A DNA stretch of 64,000 nt from assembly GCA_028275345.1 (NCBI GenBank), contig JAPWUV010000008.1:1-64000 (forward strand). The letters are read 5' to 3'. Numbering within the stretch: position 1 is the first letter of the stretch; each line of letters opens with the position of its first letter. Source of the DNA: a bacterium (GTDB lineage: Bacteria; Zhuqueibacterota; Zhuqueibacteria; Oleimicrobiales; Geothermoviventaceae). Shown here one piece after another: positions 32,592 through 40,640 of the stretch. A program made the position numbers and the translations under genes. The notes beneath the pieces were generated by a model that was given only the letters and a program-made list of their open reading frames with translations, was not told where the DNA came from and did no database searches.

Positions 32592-33908
32592 TTGAGGACC
32601 CTCCTCCGAGTCTTCGCGTGGCTGATCATTGGTGGGGTGAGCGCCTGGGCTTTCTTCCTTTACGAGCCCGAGAAACCGCCTCCTGGCAAAACGGTGGTGA
32701 CCTTCGCCACCTGGGGGGGAGTGGCGGAGAAACGGGCTTGGCTCGCGCTGATCGATGATTTCGAGCGCAAGAATCCGGACATCCAGATCAAACTCCAGCT
32801 CATCCCCATCAAGTACACCGAGAAGATTCTAGCCCTCCTTGCGGCGAACATCGCCCCCGACGTCTTCACGGTCAACATGGCTGACCTGGTGCCCAAGGGG
32901 GTGCTCCGGCCCATCGACGATTTCCTGCGCTCCGATCCGAATTTCGATCCGGACGATTTCCTCCCGGGGACTCTCGAGCTGGGGAAATGGCAGGGGAAGA
33001 CCTACAGCATTCAATCGGCCTTGGGCCCGCTGGTTCTGTTCTACAACGTGCGCCACTTTCGCGAGGCCGGGTTGCCCACGCCTAACGAACTCCACGCGCG
33101 GGGCGAATGGAACTGGCGTACTTTTCTGGAGTGCTGCAAGGTCCTGACGCGCCGGGATAGCAGCGGCCACGTCGTACGGTGGGCCTATCGCAGCTACGGG
33201 GACTGGATCATGTGGCTGTATGTTTCGACCCATGGCGGTAGGCCATTCAGCCCCGATTTCCGCCGGGCCAGCCTCACGGATCCGAAGACGGTGGAAGCGC
33301 TCCAGAGGGTGGCCGATCTTGCCCTGGTGTACAAGGTGAGTCCTGAACTGTCGCCGGAGGAAATGACGGGCATGAGTCCGGTGTGGCAGGACTTCAAACG
33401 CGGACGCATCTCCATGATGCACTCGGGCCCGTGGATGGTGGCGAGGCTTAAGGGGATGGAGGACCCCTACGATATCGCCCCGCCTCCGGAGGAGCCGGGG
33501 GGCCGAAGCATCGCGAATGTGAGCCTGGCCACCGGGATCTGGGCCAAGTGTCCTCACCCGGAAGCGGCCTATCGCTGGCTTAGCTACCTCTGGAGCCGAG
33601 ATGGTCGCATCATCTGGTCCCGGCTCGGTTTCGATATCCCGATGCTCAAGGAGCTTGCCGAGCACAAGGAGCTCTGGCTCGACCGCAGTATTGCTCCGCA
33701 ACATTTCGACGTGTTCTACCAGGTAGCTCAGGAGATTCTGACGCCTCCGCCGTCCGTGATGCCGATCATCCCGACGGAAGCGAACATGCTGATCATCCGG
33801 GATGCCTGGCAGGCCATTCGACTGGGACGAAAAACGGCCGGCCAGGCCATGGCCGAGTTTCAGCCCAAGGTCCAGGAGATCTTGGACGAGACCTTCGCTT
33901 CCCGATAG
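32592..33908 (+). CDS. Sugar ABC transporter substrate-binding protein (CUT1 family)
   Basis: The TTG start at 32592 follows 'gaagggagtcg' and gives a signal-anchor-like N-terminus (LLRVFAWLIIGGVSAWAFFLY) without a lipobox. The 438-residue protein matches family 1 solute-binding proteins: 'TVVTFATWGGVAEKRAWLALIDDFERKNPDIQIKLQ', 'PDVFTVNMADLVPKGVLRPIDDFL', 'RGRISMMHSGPWMVARLKG' and 'RSIANVSLATGIWAKCPHPEAAYRWLSYLWS'. It would bind an oligosaccharide or sugar derivative in the periplasm. The two permease genes follow directly. No ATPase gene is present. It lies 13 bases after the nucleotidyltransferase gene, which ties import to the salvage enzymes. Confidence 0.93.
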   Translation: MRTLLRVFAWLIIGGVSAWAFFLYEPEKPPPGKTVVTFATWGGVAEKRAWLALIDDFERKNPDIQIKLQLIPIKYTEKILALLAANIAPDVFTVNMADLVPKGVLRPIDDFLRSDPNFDPDDFLPGTLELGKWQGKTYSIQSALGPLVLFYNVRHFREAGLPTPNELHARGEWNWRTFLECCKVLTRRDSSGHVVRWAYRSYGDWIMWLYVSTHGGRPFSPDFRRASLTDPKTVEALQRVADLALVYKVSPELSPEEMTGMSPVWQDFKRGRISMMHSGPWMVARLKGMEDPYDIAPPPEEPGGRSIANVSLATGIWAKCPHPEAAYRWLSYLWSRDGRIIWSRLGFDIPMLKELAEHKELWLDRSIAPQHFDVFYQVAQEILTPPPSVMPIIPTEANMLIIRDAWQAIRLGRKTAGQAMAEFQPKVQEILDETFASR

Positions 33909-33951
33909 CCCGAGACGGCAACAGCTTCGAACCCCCAAACCGGGCTGACCC

Positions 33952-34854
33952 ATGCGTAGCAAGCGGCCTTCCGCGCTGGTCCTCAGGGAAGAAAAGGACT
34001 TCTTCCTCTTCAGCTCCCCGTGGTGGCTGGGGCTTGTGCTCTTCGTGATTGGCCCCATGATCGCCTCCATCGTGATCAGCTTCACCCAGTGGGACATCAT
34101 CACGGCCCCCAAGTGGGTTGGCCTGCGGAATTACATCCGCTTGTTCCGAGACGACCCGCTCTTCTGGAAATCCCTGCGTGTGACCGCTGTGTACACCTTT
34201 GTTCTCGTGCCTCTGCAATTGGTGTTGTCCCTCCTCGTTTCCGTCCTTCTCAACCAGCGGGTGAGAGGCCTTGGGCTTTTCCGCACGCTGTTTTACTTGC
34301 CCACCGTGCTCCCGGTGGTGGCGAGCGCCCTCCTGTGGTTGTGGATCCTGAACCCGGAGGGCATCCTGAACTTCGTGGTGGGGCTGTTCGGCATCCCGCG
34401 CCAGAATTGGCTCACGGATGAACGCCTCGCCTTGCCATCGATCATGCTGATGAGTCTCTGGGGGACGTTCGGCACAAGCATGGTCATCTTTCTGGCCGGT
34501 CTGCAGGGCGTGCCAGAGTCGCTGTACGACGCGGCCCGGATCGACGGGGCCAATTGGTGGGCCCGCTTCCGTTACGTGACGCTGCCGATGATCAGCCCCG
34601 TGGTCTTCTTCAACTTCCTGATGGGGGTCATCGGGACGTTCCAGGTGTTCACGCAGGGTTACTTGCTCACGGACGGTCGGCCGAACAACTCCACCCTGTT
34701 CTACGTCCTTTACCTCTACCGGAGCGGCTTCGAGTACCTGAAGATGGGGTACGCCTCCGCCATGGCTTGGGTGTTGTTCGCGATCATCTTCGTCCTGACC
34801 TTGCTCATTTTGCGCTCCTCCTCCCTGTGGGTTTACTACGAGGTGAACCGGTGA
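33952..34854 (+). CDS. Sugar ABC transporter permease (MalF/UgpA type)
   Basis: A 300-residue membrane protein with six helices. It has the CUT1 permease start ('SPWWLGLVLFVIGPMIASIVISFTQWD'), 'TLFYLPTVLPVVASALLWLWILNPEGILN' and the cytoplasmic EAA loop 'DAARIDGANWWARFRYVTLPMISP' that docks to the ATPase. It is the second gene of the importer set. Its stop codon overlaps the next permease's GTG start by four bases. The intact EAA loop shows the system still expects an ATPase. Confidence 0.95.
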   Translation: MRSKRPSALVLREEKDFFLFSSPWWLGLVLFVIGPMIASIVISFTQWDIITAPKWVGLRNYIRLFRDDPLFWKSLRVTAVYTFVLVPLQLVLSLLVSVLLNQRVRGLGLFRTLFYLPTVLPVVASALLWLWILNPEGILNFVVGLFGIPRQNWLTDERLALPSIMLMSLWGTFGTSMVIFLAGLQGVPESLYDAARIDGANWWARFRYVTLPMISPVVFFNFLMGVIGTFQVFTQGYLLTDGRPNNSTLFYVLYLYRSGFEYLKMGYASAMAWVLFAIIFVLTLLILRSSSLWVYYEVNR

Positions 34855-35720
34855 GGCCTGGAAAAGAACCCAAGGCGGTGGGAATTCGGACGAGGCGCAA
34901 TCTCAGCCGCGGACTCATCTACGCGATCCTCATTCTGGGCTCCTTGGTAATGCTCGTGCCCTTCTACTGGATGTTCGTTAGCTCATTGATGACGGAAGCG
35001 GAGGTTCTCAGCTATCCGCCCGTCTGGATCCCGAAGACGTGGCGCTGGAAGAACTACCTGGAGATGTGGCACGCCCTGCCGTTCACCACCTTCCTTCGAA
35101 ACACGATCGTCCTGACTGTGGGACGGATGATTCCCCTGGTGTTGTCTTGTTCCCTCGTGGGCTTCGCCTTCGCCCGTCTGCGGGCGCGCGGGAAGGATGC
35201 TCTCTTCCTCCTCTTGCTGGCGACGATGATGCTGCCGTCCCAGGTCACGATGATCCCGCTTTACATTGGCTTCGCCAAGATCGGCTGGGTGAATACGTTC
35301 AAGCCGCTCATCGTGCCGGCTTTCTTCGGCATGCCCTTCTACATCTTCATGATGCGGCAATTCTTCATGACTATTCCCATCGAACTGGACGAATCGGCTC
35401 GGATCGACGGGGCATCGACGCTGACGATCTTCGTGCGCATCATCCTGCCGCTTTCCAAGCCGGCCCTGGCGGCCATGTGCGTGTTCATTTTCATGTGGTC
35501 ATGGAATGACTTTTTCTCGCCATTAATCTACCTCCACAAGACGGAGATGTACCCGCTTGCCTTGGGTCTTCAGCTGTTTCGCTCCTACGGCGAATACCTC
35601 ACGCGGTGGGAGTACATCATGGCTGGATCCGTGGCCATGACGGTTCCGCCTCTTCTTGTCTTCTTCTTTAGCCAGCGGTACTTTGTCCGGGGAATCACGC
35701 TCACCGGGCTCAAAGGGTAA
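34851..35720 (+). CDS. Sugar ABC transporter permease (MalG/UgpE type)
   Basis: GTG 34851 overlaps the preceding stop in a GTGA junction; the in-frame extension back to 34554 is a shadow of the first permease. The 289-residue protein has six helices, 'LVPFYWMFVSSLMTEAEVL' near the N-terminus, the EAA loop 'DESARIDGASTLTIFVRIILPLSKPAL' and the usual C-terminus ending in FVRGITLTGLKG, diagnostic of MalG-type CUT1 permeases. It completes the importer's channel. A shared ATPase of MsmK/UgpC type would have to come from elsewhere in the genome. Confidence 0.95.
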   Translation: MRPGKEPKAVGIRTRRNLSRGLIYAILILGSLVMLVPFYWMFVSSLMTEAEVLSYPPVWIPKTWRWKNYLEMWHALPFTTFLRNTIVLTVGRMIPLVLSCSLVGFAFARLRARGKDALFLLLLATMMLPSQVTMIPLYIGFAKIGWVNTFKPLIVPAFFGMPFYIFMMRQFFMTIPIELDESARIDGASTLTIFVRIILPLSKPALAAMCVFIFMWSWNDFFSPLIYLHKTEMYPLALGLQLFRSYGEYLTRWEYIMAGSVAMTVPPLLVFFFSQRYFVRGITLTGLKG

Positions 35721-35921
35721 GCGCTCCTCCTCGAGAGCTTGCTGGACTCGAGTCAGCGGGGCGCCCCGATGAAGGGAAGCCGCCAGCCACAGCGCAAAGT
35801 GGAAAAGCAGGACAGGCGGAAGAGCGCGTGGGAAGCGGATCTCGGGGGTTGGAACCCGCGGCGCGGGTGAGATTCTGGCCGAGGGCTCATTCGGGCGGGA
35901 GGATTGTCGGGAGGCCTTGCG

Positions 35922-37667
35922 ATGAAAGTCAACGCGATCGGTGGAGCTTGTGCCCTGATCTTCGCAGCTGCGCTCGCATTTGCCGGGGCGAGCGGTCCGG
36001 TTGTCTGGAGCTGGGATGCGGGGACGGATCTGCGCGTCTACCCCGGATCCTTCACTCGCGCTTTGGACGGGAGAAGGATCGAGGTGACGGCGCTACAGGG
36101 CGAGACGGTGCATCTGCAGATCGGCGTGCGGTCGGCGGGAGATGTCCTCGTGGTGGCTGAACGCCCTGTCTTTGAGGACGATGCGGGTCGGACGCAGCCC
36201 ATTCCTTGTGCCGTGCGGGTGCCGCGTCTCATCTTGGTGGACGAGGATGGCCTGTTCACGCCCGATGCTTTGGTGCCCAGCGACTCGCTCAGGCTGGAGG
36301 CCAACGTCTCGCGCTCCTTCTGGTTCACCTTCGCCGTACCGAAGCAGATGGAAGCGGGGAGCTACCGGGGGAGGATTGTGATCCGTTTCGTAGATGTCCG
36401 ATCGGATACCTATTCCGTGGCCTTGCGGATCTTGCCCTTTGCACTCCCTGATCCGGCGGAGAACGCGTTCCACCTGAACATCTGGCAAGACCCGGCGGCA
36501 ATCGCTCGTTGGCACAATGTGGAGCTATGGTCGGAGGCGCATTGGACCCTCATCGAGCGCTATGCCGAAAACCTGGCCGCCCACGGGGTGAAATCGGCCA
36601 CGACCACGATCATCGAAGGGCCATGGGATGGACAGACGGGGCATCGGTTTCCGACCATGGTGGTGTGGAATTATCCGGGGGAATGGCGGTTGGAGCGGTC
36701 GGACCGTTTCCAGTTCGATTTCGGGATTTTCGACCGCTACGTGGAGACGCTGGAGAAAGCCGGCGTACGCGAAGCTATCCACGCCTACTCGATCGTCTAC
36801 GGCCCGGGGAGCCGCAATGACTGTCAGATCACCTACGTCGACACCCAACGCCGCACGAAAAGGGTGCGCTCGACCACGGTGGGCGATCCTTGGTACATCT
36901 CGGCTTGGCGGGCGTTCCTGCCTCGATTCGTCGAGCATCTTCGCCAGAAAGGATGGCTCGAGAAAACGTACATTGGCCTGGACGAGAAGCCGGATGAGGT
37001 GCTCCAGGTCATCCTCCCCTTGGTGCGGCAGGCAGCGCCCGGGCTGAAGTTGGCTCTGGCTGGGTATGGGGGAAGGTTCGTGGACGAGGTGGAAGACTTC
37101 TCCGTCTCCTACGCACACATGCTCGAGCCGCAAGGCGGACAGCCGGTGGATCCCGGAAGGCGCAGGACGGAAGGGAAGAGGACGACGTTCTACGTAGCCG
37201 TGGGACCCATCCGACCGAACACCTTCCTCTTCTCACCGCTCTTTGAATCGCGAATGCTCCCGTGGATTGCCCACACCCTGGATTACGATGGCATCCTCCG
37301 CTGGGCCTACAACTCCTGGCCCGACGGCATGTGGGAGCAACCGTTCTACCGTTGGCACAGCGGCGACATGTTTTTGGTCTACCCGGGAGAAGGAGGGCCT
37401 TGGGACAGCATGCGCTGGGAGATGCTTTACCAGGGCGTCCAGGATGTCAGCGCGCTACGGCTTGCATGGCAACTTCTCGCCGAGGCTCGGTCGGCTGGAA
37501 CTCCTCCGGAGCGGCTCGCTCTGCTGGAAGCGAAGCTCGACCGGGCATCGCAGTTGGCCACGCGACAGTACTTGGATGGCTCCCCCTGGCGCCCGGAGCC
37601 TCACGCAGCTCGGAGAATGGTCAATGAGGTGCTTTCCGAGCTGGCGGAGCTTTGTGCGGGGCGCTGA
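35922..37667 (+). CDS. Glycoside hydrolase family 123/DUF4091-like secreted protein
   Basis: ATG 35922 has 'gggagg' 7-8 bases upstream and opens a signal peptide (GGACALIFAAALAFAGA). The 581-residue protein has an N-terminal beta domain ('VHLQIGVRSAGDVLV', 'SFWFTFAVPKQMEAGSYRG') and a central TIM barrel. 'YIGLDEKPDE' places an Asp-Glu pair (Asp354-Glu355), the substrate-assisted catalytic pair of GH123 N-acetyl-galactosaminidases, and 'GILRWAYNSWPDGMWEQPF' follows, a hallmark of DUF4091. GH123 enzymes remove N-acetylgalactosamine from glycolipids and glycans; substrate here is unproven. It lies just downstream of the ABC importer, after a 200-base gap. Confidence 0.87.
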   Translation: MKVNAIGGACALIFAAALAFAGASGPVVWSWDAGTDLRVYPGSFTRALDGRRIEVTALQGETVHLQIGVRSAGDVLVVAERPVFEDDAGRTQPIPCAVRVPRLILVDEDGLFTPDALVPSDSLRLEANVSRSFWFTFAVPKQMEAGSYRGRIVIRFVDVRSDTYSVALRILPFALPDPAENAFHLNIWQDPAAIARWHNVELWSEAHWTLIERYAENLAAHGVKSATTTIIEGPWDGQTGHRFPTMVVWNYPGEWRLERSDRFQFDFGIFDRYVETLEKAGVREAIHAYSIVYGPGSRNDCQITYVDTQRRTKRVRSTTVGDPWYISAWRAFLPRFVEHLRQKGWLEKTYIGLDEKPDEVLQVILPLVRQAAPGLKLALAGYGGRFVDEVEDFSVSYAHMLEPQGGQPVDPGRRRTEGKRTTFYVAVGPIRPNTFLFSPLFESRMLPWIAHTLDYDGILRWAYNSWPDGMWEQPFYRWHSGDMFLVYPGEGGPWDSMRWEMLYQGVQDVSALRLAWQLLAEARSAGTPPERLALLEAKLDRASQLATRQYLDGSPWRPEPHAARRMVNEVLSELAELCAGR

Positions 37668-37803
37668 GGCCGATCGAGATCTGGCCGTAGAGCGGCAGTC
37701 CCGCACGCGCGCGGGCTTCGCGTGTCGGACGGGGGACGATGGAGGACCGGTGAAGCGGGCTGTGTCGGACGGACGGCGAGGATTCGCGTGGAGGCAGGGA
37801 CTC

Positions 37804-38136
37804 ATGAAGGTGGTCGTCGTCAACTCTGAATCCATGGGCGGGGGCGACGAGGAGCTCGGAAAACTCCTCATTCCCAAGTTTCTGAACACTCTGTGCAAGT
37901 GCGAAACGAAGCCGGACGTGATTCTTTTCTACAACTCTGGGGTGAAGCTGCTCACCCAGGCGGGTGCGATTCAGGAGGCTCTCAAGACGTTGGAAGAGGC
38001 GGGCGTCGAGCTCATCGCCTGCGGGACGTGTGTGTCGTACTTCGGGCTTCAGGACCGGATCCTGGTGGGCCGCGTCAGTAGCATGGACGAGATCGTGGCT
38101 ACGATGATGAAGGCTGATTCCGTGGTCACGATATGA
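37804..38136 (+). CDS. DsrE/YedF-like small sulfur-relay protein
   Basis: ATG 37804 with 'ggaggcaggg' upstream; the longer frame is a shadow of the GH123-like gene. The 110-residue protein 'MKVVVVNSESMGGGDEELGKLLIPKFLNTL' ... 'LIACGTCVSYFGL' ... 'DSVVTI' matches the C-terminal DsrE-like domain of YedF/selenium-metabolism proteins, with the conserved Cys in 'ACGTC'. The usual TusA-like N-terminal domain is missing. Such proteins handle persulfide or selenium transfer. Neighbours do not point to a pathway. The expected length for the single domain is about 110 residues, so it looks complete. Confidence 0.85.
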   Translation: MKVVVVNSESMGGGDEELGKLLIPKFLNTLCKCETKPDVILFYNSGVKLLTQAGAIQEALKTLEEAGVELIACGTCVSYFGLQDRILVGRVSSMDEIVATMMKADSVVTI

Positions 38137-38449
38137 GGCCCGGAGCGCGGATCCGCAGCCGGCCTGGGTCGGCATTGCCGCAGAGCGGGCGCGACCCAAT
38201 CTGGCTGCCAGCGCAAGCCGGCGCCGTGTTCGCTCGTCCCACGAGCCGACCAGGGGCCTGCTAGCTCGTTAGCCGAGGTCCGGGCGTTCTGCCAGCCGCA
38301 AGATCGCTCGGGAGAGGGGAAATGCCGGGCGAGGGGGAGTGGGTTTTCCGTGTCGGGCCGTCCGCGCTCGGGGCGAGGAAGCGGCCTCCGGAGGTGGGGG
38401 CGTTTTCGGGGAGGATCTTGTGGATGGGTCTCGAGGGAGGAGGGAGGCC
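38137..38449. other. Intergenic stretch without recognisable gene
   Basis: About 310 GC-rich bases between two same-strand genes. I see only short inverted repeats (CTCGT-CCC-ACGAG near 38193), no convincing promoter, terminator or RNA gene. Confidence 0.4.
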
Positions 38450-39316
38450 ATGCGCAAGACCATGCGGAACTGCGTAGCCGCCGTTGCCCTCATAAGCATG
38501 GCGATTTCGGGCTGTGCCGGGAAGCTTGCGCCGGGCAAGCTGGCGCAGAAGCCGTCGGTGAACCTCCGCAGCGTCCGGCTAGAGGATCTTTCCTTTGAGG
38601 CGCTCCAGCTGGTGGCGGACTTGCAGATCAAGAATCCCAACCCATTCGGGATCAGCCTGGCCGGGCTGGACTACCGGCTGGAGGTTTCCGGTCACCCTCT
38701 CTTGTCCGGGACCCAGCAAGGTGGATTGAAAGTCCCCGCAGAAGGCGAAGGTGCGGTGCAGCTGCCGGTCCAGATTATCTTCCACCAGCTGCACGAGGCG
38801 CTGGGGGCTTTGGCCGACGCCGACAGTGCTGACTATGCCCTCGAGGTCGGGTTGCGCTTCGAGCTGCCCATTGTCGGCCAGGTGAATGTCCCGCTGAAAC
38901 ACAGCGCCCGTCTGCCAGTGCTCAAGCTGCCGGAAGTTCATCTGCAGGGGATTCGCCTGAAGAGACTCTCTTTGTCGGCGGCGGAGATCGGGCTTGTCCT
39001 CGGCGTCAGCAATCCCAATGCGCTCTCCTTCTCCCTCCAAGGTCTCGAGTACAGTCTGGACGTGCACGGGGCCACGTGGCTTTCGGGCTTCGCCGAGCAG
39101 CTGGGTCAGATCCCTGCGAAGGGTTCCGCAGAGCTTGAATTGCCGGCCACCATCGACTTCGCGCAGCTGGGGCGGGCAGCGTACCGCTTGTTGGCCAGCG
39201 GCGGTTCGCTGCCGTACCGACTGCGGGGCAAGATCGAGCTCGGGTCGGTTTTGCCCTTTTTCCGGGCAGCTCCGATCGCCTTCGACAAGAGCGGGGAAGC
39301 GAGCCTCCTGCGATGA
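38450..39316 (+). CDS. LEA14/WHy-domain lipoprotein with two tandem domains
   Basis: ATG 38450 follows 'gggaggagggagg'. A lipoprotein signal (CVAAVALISMAISGC) ends at a lipobox Cys. Two repeats of the WHy/LEA_2 domain follow: 'LQLVADLQIKNPNPFGISLAGLDYRLEV' (near 55-82) and 'AEIGLVLGVSNPNALSFSLQGLEYSLDV' (near 182-209), each with the family's NPN motif. LEA14-like proteins are linked to desiccation and heat stress, and bacterial ones are often anchored periplasmic lipoproteins of unknown role. The 288-residue length equals two domains plus signal. Confidence 0.88.
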   Translation: MRKTMRNCVAAVALISMAISGCAGKLAPGKLAQKPSVNLRSVRLEDLSFEALQLVADLQIKNPNPFGISLAGLDYRLEVSGHPLLSGTQQGGLKVPAEGEGAVQLPVQIIFHQLHEALGALADADSADYALEVGLRFELPIVGQVNVPLKHSARLPVLKLPEVHLQGIRLKRLSLSAAEIGLVLGVSNPNALSFSLQGLEYSLDVHGATWLSGFAEQLGQIPAKGSAELELPATIDFAQLGRAAYRLLASGGSLPYRLRGKIELGSVLPFFRAAPIAFDKSGEASLLR

Positions 39317-39535
39317 GCCCGAGCCCCTCGTTTCGGCGCTGAACGAGCGCAGAAGCCCTGGTGAAAGCCACGACAACCTCAGGAACGGCGCGGGTAGGCC
39401 AGCACGGGTGCCGGCATCCGCGCTTGGGTTTCGGCTTGACTCAACATCGGACGGGTTGTAACTTACGGCCGCGCTCGAGGAAACCGTACAGTGGGTACGG
39501 CGCCTCCGGGAGGTCAAGTCGAGAGGGAAGAGGAG

Positions 39536-40585
39536 ATGGCGAAGCGGACGATTCTAATGCTCTTGATTGCGGGATCGGTGATGGGATGCACTGCAGGCAG
39601 GAAGAGGGCGTTCGAAGCAAAGGTGGACACGGACCCGAAGACGGGCTGGCACATCGTCACCCTTTCATATCGCGCCGGCGATCCGACCCATGATCTGACG
39701 GCTCGCATTTGCCCCGAAGGGGGAAGCAATCTGTTCTCTTTACAGATCGGCCCGATCGAGCTCCTCCGCCAGCCCGATTCCTTGCGGCAGCTTCAGGGCC
39801 GAGGCTACGGGATGCTCGTGTTGTACCCAACCCCGAATCGGGTGCGGTACGCGCAGTTCACCTTTCAGGGGAATTCCTACCGGATGCCGACGAATTGGAG
39901 GGAGCATCATCTCCATGGCCTTGTTCTTGACAAGCCGTGGCAGTTCGCGGAGCCGGTAGTCACCGATAGCTCGGCGACCTTGCGTACCTGGATCGACTTT
40001 GCTCCCGACACCGAACCGTACCGCTATTTCCCCTGGAGATCGCGCCTCTCGCTGGAGTTCACTCTCACTGCGCAAGGCGTGAGAGTCTCGTACACGGTGG
40101 AGAACCGCGACGAAAAAGAACTCCCCTACGGCTTTGCGATCCATCCGTATTTCAACCTCCTTGGAGAGCGCTCGCAGACGTTCGTCCACGTTCCAGCTCA
40201 AGCGCACATGGAAGCCATCGAGCTGCTCCCGACCGGTAACCTGGAGCCGCTCGATGGGAGTCCCTACGACCTTCGCCAACCTCGGCCTCTCAGCGAGCTG
40301 AATCTCGACGACGTGTACTGGGGCATGACCCCGGACCGCCCGATGAGCTGGGAAGCTCGGGACAAGGGGATTCGTCTCACGCTGCGGGCTTCGGAGGTCT
40401 TCACACACGCGGTCGTGTACACGCCTCCAGATCGAAACTTTTTCTGCCTGGAGAACCAGACGTGCAGCACCGATGCGCATAATCTTCACGAACGGGGTCT
40501 TCTGAAGGAATCCCACCTGTTGATCGTGCCACCGGGGAAGACCAGTACAGGTTGGGTGGAAATCATCCCGGCGTTGATCCGCTAG
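39536..40585 (+). CDS. Aldose 1-epimerase-like lipoprotein
   Basis: ATG 39536 directly follows a purine-rich stretch (gagagggaagaggag), and the 15-residue upstream extension is unlikely. The signal 'RTILMLLIAGSVMGC' ends in a lipobox Cys. The mature part has galactose-mutarotase-fold segments: 'GMLVLYPTPNRVRYAQFTFQGNSYRMPTNWREHHLHGLV' (first catalytic His region), 'LPYGFAIHPYFNL' (second catalytic His) and 'CLENQTCSTDAHNLHERG' near the end. The enzyme would interconvert anomers of free sugars in the periplasm. At 349 residues the size is usual. Substrate unknown. Confidence 0.88.
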   Translation: MAKRTILMLLIAGSVMGCTAGRKRAFEAKVDTDPKTGWHIVTLSYRAGDPTHDLTARICPEGGSNLFSLQIGPIELLRQPDSLRQLQGRGYGMLVLYPTPNRVRYAQFTFQGNSYRMPTNWREHHLHGLVLDKPWQFAEPVVTDSSATLRTWIDFAPDTEPYRYFPWRSRLSLEFTLTAQGVRVSYTVENRDEKELPYGFAIHPYFNLLGERSQTFVHVPAQAHMEAIELLPTGNLEPLDGSPYDLRQPRPLSELNLDDVYWGMTPDRPMSWEARDKGIRLTLRASEVFTHAVVYTPPDRNFFCLENQTCSTDAHNLHERGLLKESHLLIVPPGKTSTGWVEIIPALIR

Positions 40586-40640
40586 TGTTCCGCGCGGGCG
40601 ACGCGACGGTGGAGGCAGGTGCTCGACGGGAGGTAAGTCC

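Noticed and set aside
38190-38225. Possible tRNA T-arm (tgttcgctcgtcccacgag) between the DsrE-like and LEA genes
   Set aside because: No acceptor or anticodon arms fit around it; it is only a small stem-loop.
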